A stretch of DNA of 64,000 bases. Source: Thermocrinis albus DSM 14484 (lineage in GTDB: Bacteria > Aquificota > Aquificia > Aquificales > Aquificaceae). Positions within the stretch are counted from its first letter, which is position 1. Every line of letters starts with the position of its first letter. Location of the stretch: assembly GCF_000025605.1 (NCBI RefSeq), contig NC_013894.1:605529-669528 (forward strand). Reading direction: 5' to 3'. This document shows, in pieces, positions 1 to 7,820 of this stretch. Below the pieces are notes generated by a model, which did not search any database, had not been told where the DNA came from, and saw nothing but the letters and a program-made list of their open reading frames with translations. The position numbers were made by a program, and so were the translations under genes.

Positions 1-13
1 GAGCTACCTGGGC
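1..13 (-). tRNA. 5' end of a tRNA cut by the window edge
   Basis: On the minus strand the first 13 bases read as a seven-base acceptor strand (GCCCAGG), then TA, then GCTC, the usual start of a tRNA through the beginning of the D arm. It follows tRNA-Thr, tRNA-Tyr and tRNA-Gly in the same direction and at similar spacing. The anticodon lies outside the window, so the isotype cannot be named. Confidence 0.6.
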
Positions 14-31
14 TCTTTTTCAAAGTTTAAG

Positions 32-103
32 AGCGGGCGACGGGACTCGAACCCGCGACCTGCTGCTTGGAAGGCAGCTGCTCTACCACTGAGCTACGCC
101 CGC
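32..103 (-). tRNA. tRNA-Gly (anticodon TCC)
   Basis: The minus strand folds as a full cloverleaf. The acceptor pairs GCGGGCG with CGCCCGC, the T arm carries GGTTCGAGTCC, and the anticodon stem GCTGC/GCAGC closes a loop CTTCCAA with anticodon TCC. The discriminator base is T and no CCA is encoded. It is the third gene of a tRNA-Thr, tRNA-Tyr, tRNA-Gly run. Confidence 0.95.
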
Positions 104-110
104 TTCTGTA

Positions 111-195
111 TGGAGGGGGCAGGATTCGAACCTGCGCAGGGCGGAAGCCCGGGGGATTTACAGTCCCCTGCCTTTGGCCGCTCGGCCACCCCTCC
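111..195 (-). tRNA. tRNA-Tyr (anticodon GTA)
   Basis: This is an 85-nt class II tRNA with a long variable arm on the minus strand. The acceptor is GGAGGGG paired with CCCCTCC, the discriminator is A, the anticodon loop reads CTGTAAA, and the T arm is GGTTCGAATCC. The 3' CCA is not encoded. It lies 11 nt from tRNA-Thr and 7 nt from tRNA-Gly, so the three are probably cut from one transcript. Confidence 0.95.
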
Positions 196-206
196 TACCT
201 CTGCCA

Positions 207-279
207 AGCTGGCGGTGGGACTTGAACCCACGACCGCGGGATTACAAATCCCGCGCTCTGCCCACTGAGCTACGCCAGC
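207..279 (-). tRNA. tRNA-Thr (anticodon TGT)
   Basis: The minus-strand cloverleaf has acceptor GCTGGCG paired with CGCCAGC. The anticodon stem CGGGA/TCCCG encloses loop TTTGTAA with anticodon TGT, and the T arm is GGTTCAAGTCC. It is the promoter-proximal gene of the tRNA cluster. The order Thr-Tyr-Gly matches the tRNA run that precedes tuf in many bacteria, so an EF-Tu gene may lie just left of the window (inference). Confidence 0.95.
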
Positions 280-299
280 TTATGGCAGAGCAATATAAT

Positions 300-328
300 A
301 TCATAAACCAAAAACTTCAGCTTTTCAA
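300..328 (-). promoter_or_regulatory. Promoter of the tRNA-Thr-Tyr-Gly cluster
   Basis: On the minus strand TTGAAA (328-323) is followed after exactly 17 nt by TATGAT (305-300). This is a good sigma-70 type promoter whose transcript would start about 15 nt before tRNA-Thr. No other promoter-like match separates the tRNAs from each other. Confidence 0.7.
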
Positions 329-345
329 GTATAATGGATAGAGCC

Positions 346-1563
346 ATGGTGGAGAGTCTTACCATCAGTAACTCTACGAAACTACTACTGATAGTTTTGG
401 ATGGCCTCGGTGGTCTGCCTGTAGTAGAGGGTAAGACAGAGCTGGAGCTGGCAAAAAAGCCCAACTTGGACCAACTGGCCAAACGTTCCGCATTAGGTAT
501 GCATATACCTGTCGATTACGGTATAACACCCGGAAGTGGCCCCGGCCATCTGGGTATATTTGGCTACGATCCTATAAAGTACCAGATAGGTAGGGGTATT
601 CTGGAAGCTTTGGGTCTTGGGATGGAGGTGAAAGACACTGATATAGCGGTTAGAGGGAACTACGCTACTGTTGAGAGGAAGGATGGAAGAATACTGGTTA
701 AGGACAGGAGAGCTGGTAGAATACCTACCGAAGAAAACAGGCGTATAACAAGAAAACTGGCGGAGAACATAGGGGAGATAGACGGAGTAAAGGTCTTTAT
801 AGAGGCTGGCATGGAGCACAGAACAGCGATAGTGTTCCGCTTTCCCCACCCTCTACCTCCTGACAGTCATCTCATCAACGACACCGACCCCCAGAAGGAA
901 GGGAAAGAACCTCTTGAGCCGAGGGGTCTCAATGCCTCTTCTGAGGAAGTGGCTCGTGTGGTGAGACTCTTTCTTAAAAAGGTGGAAGAAATTCTTGCAG
1001 ATGAACCGGTGGCCAACTACATGCTACTGAGGGGTTTTGCTCAGAAACCTAAGATGGAGGACTTTTACCAGAGATTTAAGCTAAGGGCATGCGCGGTAGC
1101 TGTGTATCCTATGTACAGGGGACTTGCCAGTTTGGTGGGAATGGATACCTTACCTGTGGCAGGATCTACCCTTCAGGATCAGATAGAAACCTTGAGGAGT
1201 GTATGGGACAGGTATGACTTTTTCTTCCTTCACATTAAGAAGACGGACTCCTACGGAGAAGATGGTAACCATTGGGGAAAAGTCAAAGTGATAGAGGAGT
1301 TTGACGCTCACCTTCCTCAGATACTGGAGCTTAAGCCGGACGTTTTGGTAATAACAGGAGATCATTCTACACCCTCCCTTCTGAGAGGCCACTCCTGGCA
1401 TCCTGTACCTGTGTTGCTTCACTCTCCTTACGTTTTAGGAAACACGGCAGAGTCTTTCACCGAGAGAGAATGTCTTAGAGGTGAACTGGGAATATTTCCG
1501 GCGGTAAAGCTTATAAACCTTATGCTAGCTCACAGCTTGAGATTGGCCAAGTACGGAGCATGA
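346..1563 (+). CDS. apgM: Cofactor-independent phosphoglycerate mutase, archaeal (ApgM) type
   Basis: Interconverts 3- and 2-phosphoglycerate in glycolysis and gluconeogenesis without 2,3-bisphosphoglycerate. The 405-residue protein opens with the alkaline-phosphatase-superfamily metal motif LDGLGGLP (Asp about residue 19). Next come the nucleophile region TPGSGPGH (Ser about 64) and a late metal-binding ITGDHSTP motif. Length and motif order fit the archaeal-type family rather than the longer GpmI. An in-frame ATG at 334 overlaps a perfect TATAAT (330-335). If that is the -10 box, translation must begin at the ATG at 346, giving an almost leaderless mRNA. It is convergent with the broken hemerythrin gene, one base away. 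Confidence 0.9.
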   Translation: MVESLTISNSTKLLLIVLDGLGGLPVVEGKTELELAKKPNLDQLAKRSALGMHIPVDYGITPGSGPGHLGIFGYDPIKYQIGRGILEALGLGMEVKDTDIAVRGNYATVERKDGRILVKDRRAGRIPTEENRRITRKLAENIGEIDGVKVFIEAGMEHRTAIVFRFPHPLPPDSHLINDTDPQKEGKEPLEPRGLNASSEEVARVVRLFLKKVEEILADEPVANYMLLRGFAQKPKMEDFYQRFKLRACAVAVYPMYRGLASLVGMDTLPVAGSTLQDQIETLRSVWDRYDFFFLHIKKTDSYGEDGNHWGKVKVIEEFDAHLPQILELKPDVLVITGDHSTPSLLRGHSWHPVPVLLHSPYVLGNTAESFTERECLRGELGIFPAVKLINLMLAHSLRLAKYGA

Positions 1564-1564
1564 T

Positions 1565-1970
1565 TCATACAATCCCCTTCTGTTTGGCATATAGCCCGTA
1601 TTTTTTATCGGTTCTCGCTATGTGATTGTAGAGCCATCCCCAGCTTAAAGCAAGAGCCTCTCTGAAAGCTTTGACGTCTCCTGTCTCCACGTGGGGCAGA
1701 AGATCATAGATGACTTTTCTGAAGGTATCGTGAACCTTTTCTGTGATTATCTAAGTCAGGATAACCGATTTTTTCCATGAACTCTTCCTCATCCTTCAGA
1801 TGAGTCTCCACATACTCCACCAACTTATCCCTAAAAACTTTAATAGCCTTTTCCCTCTCACCCCTCTCCAGCAAAGAAGTTACCTCATTAAGGAGCTCCA
1901 CAAGAACCATATGCTGCCGATCCATCTCCTCAACCCCCGTAAGTAACTCGTTCACAAACTGGAGCTTCAT
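1565..1970 (-). pseudogene. Bacteriohemerythrin broken by a single-base frameshift
   Basis: Bacteriohemerythrins bind O2 at a di-iron site in a four-helix bundle. The first part carries the early ligands: MDRQH, then HLKDEEEFME, then DNHRK. After DNHRK the frame runs into a premature stop. In the +1 frame the expected sequence resumes as VHDTFRKVIYDL and ends with the HIARTDKKYG ligand motif and a TGA at 1565-1567. One extra base in the AAAAGG run (plus positions about 1735-1740) explains everything. An ideal AAGGAGG (1978-1984) sits 7 nt before the ATG at 1970. The frameshift separates two adjacent His ligands and drops the last His and Asp. It may be a real inactivation, a sequencing error or an unusual +1 shift. 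Confidence 0.85.
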
Positions 1971-2066
1971 GTTCAAACCTCCTTATTTTTTGATATAAAT
2001 ATAAAATTCTTCTTAAAAATGCCTCCTCTGGAAAATGGTGGACGATGGCATTATTATTAAAAGGCT

Positions 2067-2990
2067 ATGAGAGAGGTAGGCTTTGAGGAGAGAAAGGTTT
2101 CGGGTACGTTCTTTGCCCTAGGTGGGCTTACAGCAGCTTTGCTTTTGTTCCTTATGGAAAACGTCATCTTGAAAGGAATAAGTAATGTACTGTGGTACCG
2201 TTTTGCCTTCGGCACCTATGCCATTGCCGCCGTTCTTTACGTACTGAGCTTTATTTTTCGTAAAAGAAAGCTGGAGAATCTTTCGAGCTTTGTCCTTTAC
2301 GCAGGCCTTGTGTTTAACCTAACAGGTATGATGAGTAGGGGATGGGAGTCTTATCAAATGGGTGCTTTTCACCCTCCGTGGAGCAACCTCTTCGAGGCTC
2401 TCACTTTCTGGAGTTTTGTGGTGGGTGTTTTATACCTCCTTCTGGAGAAAAGTTATAACCTGAGAGTGTTGGGGGTCTTTGTGGTTCCCATCATGGCCGG
2501 CCTGTCTGGTTTTGCCATATTCTACGCCTCCCACCAGCTCACGCCTCTGATGCCGGCACTGAGAAGCTACTGGCTTTATCTTCATGTGGTCACCGCTTTT
2601 ATAGGATACGCGGGTTTTACGGTGGCCTTCGGTGCAGCGGTTCTTTATCTTCTGAGGGATCGCATAGGCGGTCTGCCTTCTGAGGATACTTTGGATGAGA
2701 TAACCTACAGGGCCATAGTCCTTGTGTTTCCTGTCTGGACACTGTCCATAATACTGGGTGCCATGTGGGCCAGCGAAGCGTGGGGTGGCTATTGGAGCTG
2801 GGATCCTAAGGAGGTTTGGTCTCTGATAGTGTGGTTGTTTTTCGGGGCTTATCTGCACGCACGCCACATGCTGGGTTGGAGGGGCAAGAGAACCGCATGG
2901 ATGGTAGTGGCAGGTTTTGTGACGGTCCTCGTATGTTTCTTCGCCATAAATCTGTTCTTCCCAGGTCTCCACAGCTATGCTACTGATTGA
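2067..2990 (+). CDS. ccsA: Cytochrome c biogenesis protein CcsA/ResC type
   Basis: Integral membrane protein of the system II cytochrome c maturation pathway, which carries heme and attaches it to apocytochromes outside the inner membrane. The 307-residue protein has about eight hydrophobic segments. The diagnostic tryptophan-rich WWD-type motif WGGYWSWDPKEVWSL lies near residues 240-254, and conserved histidines flank the segments. No CcsB partner lies next to it. It stands alone between a divergent hemerythrin pseudogene and a convergent EAL-HDOD gene, whose stop lies one base past its own. Confidence 0.88.
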   Translation: MREVGFEERKVSGTFFALGGLTAALLLFLMENVILKGISNVLWYRFAFGTYAIAAVLYVLSFIFRKRKLENLSSFVLYAGLVFNLTGMMSRGWESYQMGAFHPPWSNLFEALTFWSFVVGVLYLLLEKSYNLRVLGVFVVPIMAGLSGFAIFYASHQLTPLMPALRSYWLYLHVVTAFIGYAGFTVAFGAAVLYLLRDRIGGLPSEDTLDEITYRAIVLVFPVWTLSIILGAMWASEAWGGYWSWDPKEVWSLIVWLFFGAYLHARHMLGWRGKRTAWMVVAGFVTVLVCFFAINLFFPGLHSYATD

Positions 2991-2991
2991 A

Positions 2992-4212
2992 TCAAAAACC
3001 TTCAAAGATGGCTCTGGCTTCCTCCTTAGCCTTTTCCATAGCTTTACGTACACTCTCGGGAGTGGTCCTAAGTACCTTCGCTACCTTCTGTATGGTGTCT
3101 TCGTTTCCCGCATCTTCCAGAAGTTCCACCACCGATAGGAGAAAACCTATCTCGTTGAGCTTTCTTTCGTAAGCTTCCTGTATGTCTTTGTCCAGTGCCA
3201 GTTCACGGGCAACGTCTTCCGGTTCCTCTCCAAATATCTCTTTGGATAAGGAGAAGAGGCCAGCCATGTAAGCCTTGTCTTTCACATGAGGTGCATAGAT
3301 CTCAGCCAGCTTCTCAGTGAGTAATGCTCTACACACCGCCCTCTCCCAAAGATCCTTATCCTCCTCGGGGGCGAACATCTCGGAAAGTGCCAGTACGATG
3401 GCGAATTTCACCACATTGTCGAAACCGAGATACACCACAGCCTCATCCAGTTTACTTATGTTCCTCGCCTTTGGAAAGAAGGCAGAGTTTACAAACTTAA
3501 GAAGTTTGTAAGTTGCGCCCACGTCCTTTTCCAACACCTCCACCACCTTCTTCATATCCTTCTCTCTTATAGCATTGTACAGCTTAAATAGCGTACTTTT
3601 GAGGAAAGCTATGGTGCGTGTATCTCTTATAACTACAGGTTTAGAGAGATAAAAGCCTTGAAAATACTGAAAGCCTATAGAATACGCCCTTTCATAGTCT
3701 TCCTTAGTTTGTATGTTTTTTGCTATTATTCCTTTCTTCAAACTCTTAAGTATGCTAACAACTTCCTTAAGTTCCTCATCATCGTAAGGGTTGTTTCGAA
3801 AATCTATCTTCACAAACTGACACTTGTTAAGAAGGGGAAGATAGTCTATTTTCTCAAAACCGAAATCATCTATACAGAACTTGAACCCCCTCTTAAGGAG
3901 AGTGTTGATAGAGGCAAGGAGCTCGTTGCTCAACCTTTTGTTCTCCACCAGCTCAATACCTACGTACTCCGGCGGTAGAAGATCGAACATCTCCGCTGAG
4001 AGAAATATGGCGGGTACGTTTACGAAAACAAGGTGTCCGTTTCCTACTCTCTGTGGTCCCATCTGGACAAGCACATCTACAGCCATACCGGTGGCCTTAA
4101 GAGGGTCCAAGTTCTCAGGATACTGTCCGGTTAATCTGTCTTGCACAAAGATCTCATAGAAGGCTACCTTACCATCTCTATCGTATATAGCTTGTTTGCA
4201 AACTACATGCAT
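2992..4212 (-). CDS. Degenerate EAL plus HDOD domain signalling protein
   Basis: A 406-residue two-domain protein. The N-terminal half (about 1-195) has the fold of an EAL phosphodiesterase: YEIFVQD where EAL would be, then FVNVP, IELVE and CIDDFG. The catalytic acids are not kept: EAL is replaced by YEI, and the later Glu-Lys motif reads AKNIQ. So it probably does not hydrolyse c-di-GMP and acts as a binder or adaptor. The C-terminal half (about 200-390) is an HDOD domain (LLKFVNSAFF). Proteins of this layout regulate motility or surface behaviour in other bacteria. A TATAAT lies 6 nt before the ATG, inside the stop region of the upstream riboflavin synthase gene. Confidence 0.85.
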   Translation of the reverse strand: MHVVCKQAIYDRDGKVAFYEIFVQDRLTGQYPENLDPLKATGMAVDVLVQMGPQRVGNGHLVFVNVPAIFLSAEMFDLLPPEYVGIELVENKRLSNELLASINTLLKRGFKFCIDDFGFEKIDYLPLLNKCQFVKIDFRNNPYDDEELKEVVSILKSLKKGIIAKNIQTKEDYERAYSIGFQYFQGFYLSKPVVIRDTRTIAFLKSTLFKLYNAIREKDMKKVVEVLEKDVGATYKLLKFVNSAFFPKARNISKLDEAVVYLGFDNVVKFAIVLALSEMFAPEEDKDLWERAVCRALLTEKLAEIYAPHVKDKAYMAGLFSLSKEIFGEEPEDVARELALDKDIQEAYERKLNEIGFLLSVVELLEDAGNEDTIQKVAKVLRTTPESVRKAMEKAKEEARAIFEGF

Positions 4213-4218
4213 GATTTA

Positions 4219-4224
4219 ATTATA
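4219..4224 (-). promoter_or_regulatory. -10 box of the EAL-HDOD gene
   Basis: A perfect TATAAT on the minus strand ends 6 nt before the ATG at 4212 and overlaps the riboflavin synthase stop codon. A transcript from here would have essentially no 5' leader. No -35 hexamer is obvious. Confidence 0.5.
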
Positions 4225-4855
4225 GTAACTCTCCCAGAAACCCTTCTATAAGTTTTTCTAATCGTCCACCCCTATGTTTCCTTATATAGTTGATGATGTA
4301 CTTGCCTATTACATCCACCTCCACGTTGAGGAGATCTCCCACCTTCTTACTTTTGAGATTAGTGTTGTTGTAAGTGTGGGGTACCACAGTGATAGTGATG
4401 GTATCTTCCCTCACTTCGTTTACCGTCAAACTTATGCCATCTATACCCACAGAACCCTTTTCCACAAAGTACAAGGACCACTCGGTTGGTATCTCTACCT
4501 CCATATGCCAGAAATCACCCACCTTCCTGAGATGGCGCAACTTTCCGCAGAAGTCTACGTGACCGTAAAGTATATGTCCGCCCAACCTCCCTCCCACCTG
4601 AAGAGCCCTCTCCAGATTGACGGACATTCCCCTGGTGAGACTTCCCAAGTTACTCCTGCGTAACGTTTCGTAAGATACATCGAACTCCAAAAGATTCTCC
4701 TTCACTGAGACAACGGTGAGACACACACCGTTGACAGCCACACTGTCACCCACCTTAACGTCCTGAAAGTGGCAGGATACACCTATTCTACGCCCCTCGG
4801 GTTTGAAAGAGATAAACTCCACATAACCTACCTGTTCCACAATTCCCGTAAACAT
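4220..4855 (-). CDS. ribE: Riboflavin synthase alpha chain
   Basis: Catalyses the last step of riboflavin synthesis, dismutation of two 6,7-dimethyl-8-ribityllumazines. The protein begins with the family's nearly invariant MFTGIVE and holds two lumazine-binding barrels. The first has VAVNGVCLTV near residue 38, the second GSVGIDGISLTV near residue 135, with GHILYGHVD between them. About 211 residues is the normal length. A GTG three bases upstream is possible, but the MFTGIVE start at 4855 overlaps the pyrK stop as TGATG, implying translational coupling. It is an operon member with pyrK and the ABC permease. No FMN riboswitch is visible upstream. Confidence 0.95.
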   Translation of the reverse strand: MFTGIVEQVGYVEFISFKPEGRRIGVSCHFQDVKVGDSVAVNGVCLTVVSVKENLLEFDVSYETLRRSNLGSLTRGMSVNLERALQVGGRLGGHILYGHVDFCGKLRHLRKVGDFWHMEVEIPTEWSLYFVEKGSVGIDGISLTVNEVREDTITITVVPHTYNNTNLKSKKVGDLLNVEVDVIGKYIINYIRKHRGGRLEKLIEGFLGELL

Positions 4856-5604
4856 CACAGAACCACCTCACTGGCTTCAAAGACAGGACCTTCGTAACAG
4901 ACTCGCGCATACCCACCCTTCTCCTTACCCACCACACAGCCAAGACAAACCCCCCAACCGCAAGCCATGCGCGCCTCCAGAGAGAGAAAAACCCTTCTTC
5001 CGGCAGATCTGTTTTTGATGGCCCTAAGCATACCAACAGGACCACAGGCATGTACAGTCCATGTACTATCAACATAATCAAGAACGTCAACAACGGAACC
5101 CTTCTTGCCTTCCGAACCATCCTCTGTATAGAGGAGAACTTCAAACCCTTCCCTCTTCAGCCAATGAAGAAGAGCAAGTTCCCTTTTAGTTCTGGCACCG
5201 TAAGCCACGAGGACCTCCTTACCCATTCTGATGAGCTTTTTACCCAAGAAGGTGAGGCCGGCCATACCTATACCTCCACCCACCAAAAGATGCTTGTCCC
5301 CTTCTGTAGAGAAAAGACCTTTACCTAAGGGTGCCAGCACGCTCACCTCCTCTCCTTCTCTCACCTGGCTAAGGAGAGCGGTGGCTCTCCCCACTACCTG
5401 GTACATTATGGTAAAACTACTTTCCGTAGCGTCGGCAACAGCAAAAGCTCTTCTACCAAGAGGATCCAAACTTTTCCAGCTTCTCATCATCACAAAATGC
5501 CCGGGTTTCAGAAGGTCTACCACAGGGCCACCTTCCAGCTCCATCAACCATGTGTTGTGGGATAAAGGCTCGTTTCTGAGGACTTTAAGCTGAAGGTCTT
5601 TCAT
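4855..5604 (-). CDS. pyrK: PyrK-type dihydroorotate dehydrogenase electron transfer subunit
   Basis: A 249-residue ferredoxin-reductase-like flavoprotein with FAD- and NAD-binding domains. The flavin segment has RRAFAVAD (about residues 51-58), and the nucleotide-binding loop is VGGGIGMAGL (about 107-116). The C-terminal [2Fe-2S] cysteine cluster reads MACGWGVCLGC followed by ARVC. In class 1B dihydroorotate dehydrogenase PyrK passes electrons from PyrD to NAD. PyrD is not in the window. A good AAGAGGTGAG ribosome site lies in the 6-nt gap after the permease gene. Related oxidoreductase electron-transfer subunits share this fold, so the partner is inferred from family. Confidence 0.85.
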   Translation of the reverse strand: MKDLQLKVLRNEPLSHNTWLMELEGGPVVDLLKPGHFVMMRSWKSLDPLGRRAFAVADATESSFTIMYQVVGRATALLSQVREGEEVSVLAPLGKGLFSTEGDKHLLVGGGIGMAGLTFLGKKLIRMGKEVLVAYGARTKRELALLHWLKREGFEVLLYTEDGSEGKKGSVVDVLDYVDSTWTVHACGPVGMLRAIKNRSAGRRVFLSLEARMACGWGVCLGCVVGKEKGGYARVCYEGPVFEASEVVL

Positions 5605-5610
5605 GTTAAC

Positions 5611-6579
5611 TCACCTCTTGGAAAGCTCATCTCCCAAAAGGTTAAAGGCTAGCACCAAAAGAAAGAGGGCCACACCCGGAGAAAGTATCCAAGGATAGTA
5701 AGGGATGAGGTTTATGTTACGAGCTTCTGCCAGCATGTTACCCCAACTGGGTTGAGGCTCTTGTACACCCAAACCCAAGAGGCTTAGGGCCGACTCTCCC
5801 AACACATAGGCGGGGAAAGATAAAGTGGCTGATACCACAAGGTAGTAGTAAGTGTTGGGGATGATATGTTTAAAGAGAATGCGCCACGTACTCGCTCCGT
5901 AAGTCTTCGCAGCGTAAACAAACTCCTTCTCCCTTATGGAAAGCACCATTCCTCTCACCACCCTAGCGAGCCCAGCCCAACCCACGACAGACAGGATAAA
6001 CACCACCGCCAGAAAGACCTGTGTGGGATCCATGTTAAGGGGAAAGAGAGATCTAAGAGAGAGCATAAGGTAAAAGGTGGGAATAGACATAAGCACCTCC
6101 ACCAACCTCATGATGACGCTGTCGGTTCTTCCCCCTACGTACCCCGATAAACCACCCACCACCACTCCTATCACGAAGGTAACACTCACCCCCACAAGAC
6201 CAACCAGTAGGGATACACGGGATCCATAAAGGAGTCTTGAAAAAACATCTCTTCCTAAGCCATCAGTTCCGAGAAGGTAGATGTGACATGGCTTGTCCAC
6301 TGCTATCAACTTAAACCCGTACTCGGTCCTTTTGAAGAAGCTGAGATAACAGACGGTAGAAGAATCTTCCCTGTAGACTTTAAAAACAGGATCCTCCAAC
6401 ACGTAAGGATGCACGTAGGGACGTGAGAGCTTACCATCTTTGATAAGGTGTATACGTGTAGGTGGGTGATAGGGAGCCTTTCTGTTCTGAAGGTGGTAGG
6501 GATAAGGGGCGAGGAAATCTGCCAACACAGCGCACACCACAAAGATGCTCAGTAAAGTGATGGGAAAAACCAACCTCAT
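5611..6579 (-). CDS. ABC transporter permease, OppC/DppC family
   Basis: Inner-membrane permease of a peptide/nickel-type ABC importer. Residue 1 onward is a signal-anchor segment (LVFPITLLSIFVVCAVLADFLAP). A roughly 80-residue extracytoplasmic loop follows, ending in the LLGTDGLGRDVFSRLLYGSR motif typical of OppC/DppC. The core permease domain includes the EAA-type loop (YAAKTYGASTWRILFKHIIPN, about residues 222-242). The partner permease, ATPases and binding protein are not adjacent, so substrate cannot be inferred. It is the first gene of the pyrK-ribE operon and divergent from the coiled-coil gene, with only 31 bp between. Confidence 0.88.
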   Translation of the reverse strand: MRLVFPITLLSIFVVCAVLADFLAPYPYHLQNRKAPYHPPTRIHLIKDGKLSRPYVHPYVLEDPVFKVYREDSSTVCYLSFFKRTEYGFKLIAVDKPCHIYLLGTDGLGRDVFSRLLYGSRVSLLVGLVGVSVTFVIGVVVGGLSGYVGGRTDSVIMRLVEVLMSIPTFYLMLSLRSLFPLNMDPTQVFLAVVFILSVVGWAGLARVVRGMVLSIREKEFVYAAKTYGASTWRILFKHIIPNTYYYLVVSATLSFPAYVLGESALSLLGLGVQEPQPSWGNMLAEARNINLIPYYPWILSPGVALFLLVLAFNLLGDELSKR

Positions 6580-6610
6580 GTCCTAAGGAAAAAGTATAAC
6601 TTATAGAACT

Positions 6611-7798
6611 ATGGCTATAAGGGAGCCCTTTGTACTGGCATTTCTTATGGCATCCAGCTTATTCTCCCTTAAATACCTCTCTATGTACTCACCCATAAGC
6701 CTTTTCCCAGAGGATCTTTCACAGATAGTAACCCTTCTTTCCTTCATATCCGTACTTTATCTCTCCTGGTTGTTTGGGGCCAGGAGGGAAGTGATAGGTT
6801 GGATAGGTTACATCTTCCTTTTTCAGGTGATAGGAAGAGCCCTGATGGAAAGAGATTACGGGACAGTTACGCAGAACTTACCTCCTTTTCTGTTAGCTTT
6901 ACTTTTCACACAGCTTTTGGAACCTCCGTATCAGAGGCGTATAAGGGAGTTGGAAGATCTTTTAAGGCGCAACGAAGAAAACATAAAGAAACTAAAGCGC
7001 GAAAGCTTGGATGCACAAACCAAACTGGAAATCCTTCTAAGGGAGAAGGAAGAGATAGAGAAAAAACTGGAAGGACTAGAACTATCCCAAAAGGAAATTG
7101 AGAGTTTGAGAAACCAGTACAGGGAAGTTCTGAGAAACTTGGAGACAGCAAAGAGGGAGCTTGTCTCTTACAGAGAGAGAATGGAGCGTCTTGTGGAAGC
7201 TAACAGGGGGCTTTTGGAGCTTTTAGAGGAGGTTCAGAACAGTAGACCTTCCCTCAACAAACAGGAGGAACTTTCACGACTTAGGAACGAAAGGAGAAAA
7301 CTCCTGAAAGAGGTACAACAGATGCAAGCCCTATTGGAAGAGTTGGACCGAGAAAACAGAAACTTGAGGGAAGAAGTAGCCCAACTGAAGGAGAAGCTGG
7401 AAGAGCTTTCCAAAGAAAAGCAGCTTTTGGAGCTGCATCTGGAAAAAGAGAGATCTTCTACTTCTTCCAGAAGGGAAGTCATCTTGGAGTATCTGAGTGA
7501 TATTTACGAAAACATAGAGTGGGAGTCCCGAGCTTTGGACGAACTTATGGATCTGCCACGCACCAAGAGAAGGGAGTTTTTCAAGGAGTTACATATCTTG
7601 AATCTTACGCAACCCACCGACCAGTTGAAACCCATGAGGGGGGTAAAGGACATCTTCAAACTGAAACCTAAGGGAGGGAGAATATACTTCACCTACGGGA
7701 AGAACCGCAGGTGGCTGGTGGTGGGCATCTTGAACTCGGAAGATAACAAGGACAAGGAAAGGTATCTAAGGGAGGTTTTGGTAAAATATAGTAGTTAA
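6611..7798 (+). CDS. Membrane-anchored coiled-coil protein with possible RelE-like C-terminal domain
   Basis: Not a family I can name. The 395-residue protein has three or four hydrophobic segments (about 5-110). A long, highly charged coiled coil follows (about 108-285) with clear heptad leucines. The compact C-terminal part is about 105 residues. That tail (LPRTKRREFFKEL, then IFKLKPKGGRIYFTYGKNRRWLVVGIL, then a Lys-rich helix) resembles the order of elements in RelE/HigB-type folds. Without a neighbouring antitoxin it is unlikely to be an ordinary toxin. TATAAC (6595-6600) ends 10 nt before the ATG. The domain suggestion is inference from pattern only. Confidence 0.6.
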   Translation: MAIREPFVLAFLMASSLFSLKYLSMYSPISLFPEDLSQIVTLLSFISVLYLSWLFGARREVIGWIGYIFLFQVIGRALMERDYGTVTQNLPPFLLALLFTQLLEPPYQRRIRELEDLLRRNEENIKKLKRESLDAQTKLEILLREKEEIEKKLEGLELSQKEIESLRNQYREVLRNLETAKRELVSYRERMERLVEANRGLLELLEEVQNSRPSLNKQEELSRLRNERRKLLKEVQQMQALLEELDRENRNLREEVAQLKEKLEELSKEKQLLELHLEKERSSTSSRREVILEYLSDIYENIEWESRALDELMDLPRTKRREFFKELHILNLTQPTDQLKPMRGVKDIFKLKPKGGRIYFTYGKNRRWLVVGILNSEDNKDKERYLREVLVKYSS

Positions 7799-7820
7799 AC
7801 CATCTTCGCGGAGGAGGAAT

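Noticed and set aside
4220-4855. FMN riboswitch controlling riboflavin synthase or ribF
   Set aside because: The genes are embedded in operons with gaps of a few bases, leaving no room for the aptamer.
6611-7798. Functional RelE toxin-antitoxin locus
   Set aside because: No antitoxin-like gene adjoins, and the putative RelE-like domain is fused to a membrane coiled-coil protein; kept only as a fold suggestion.
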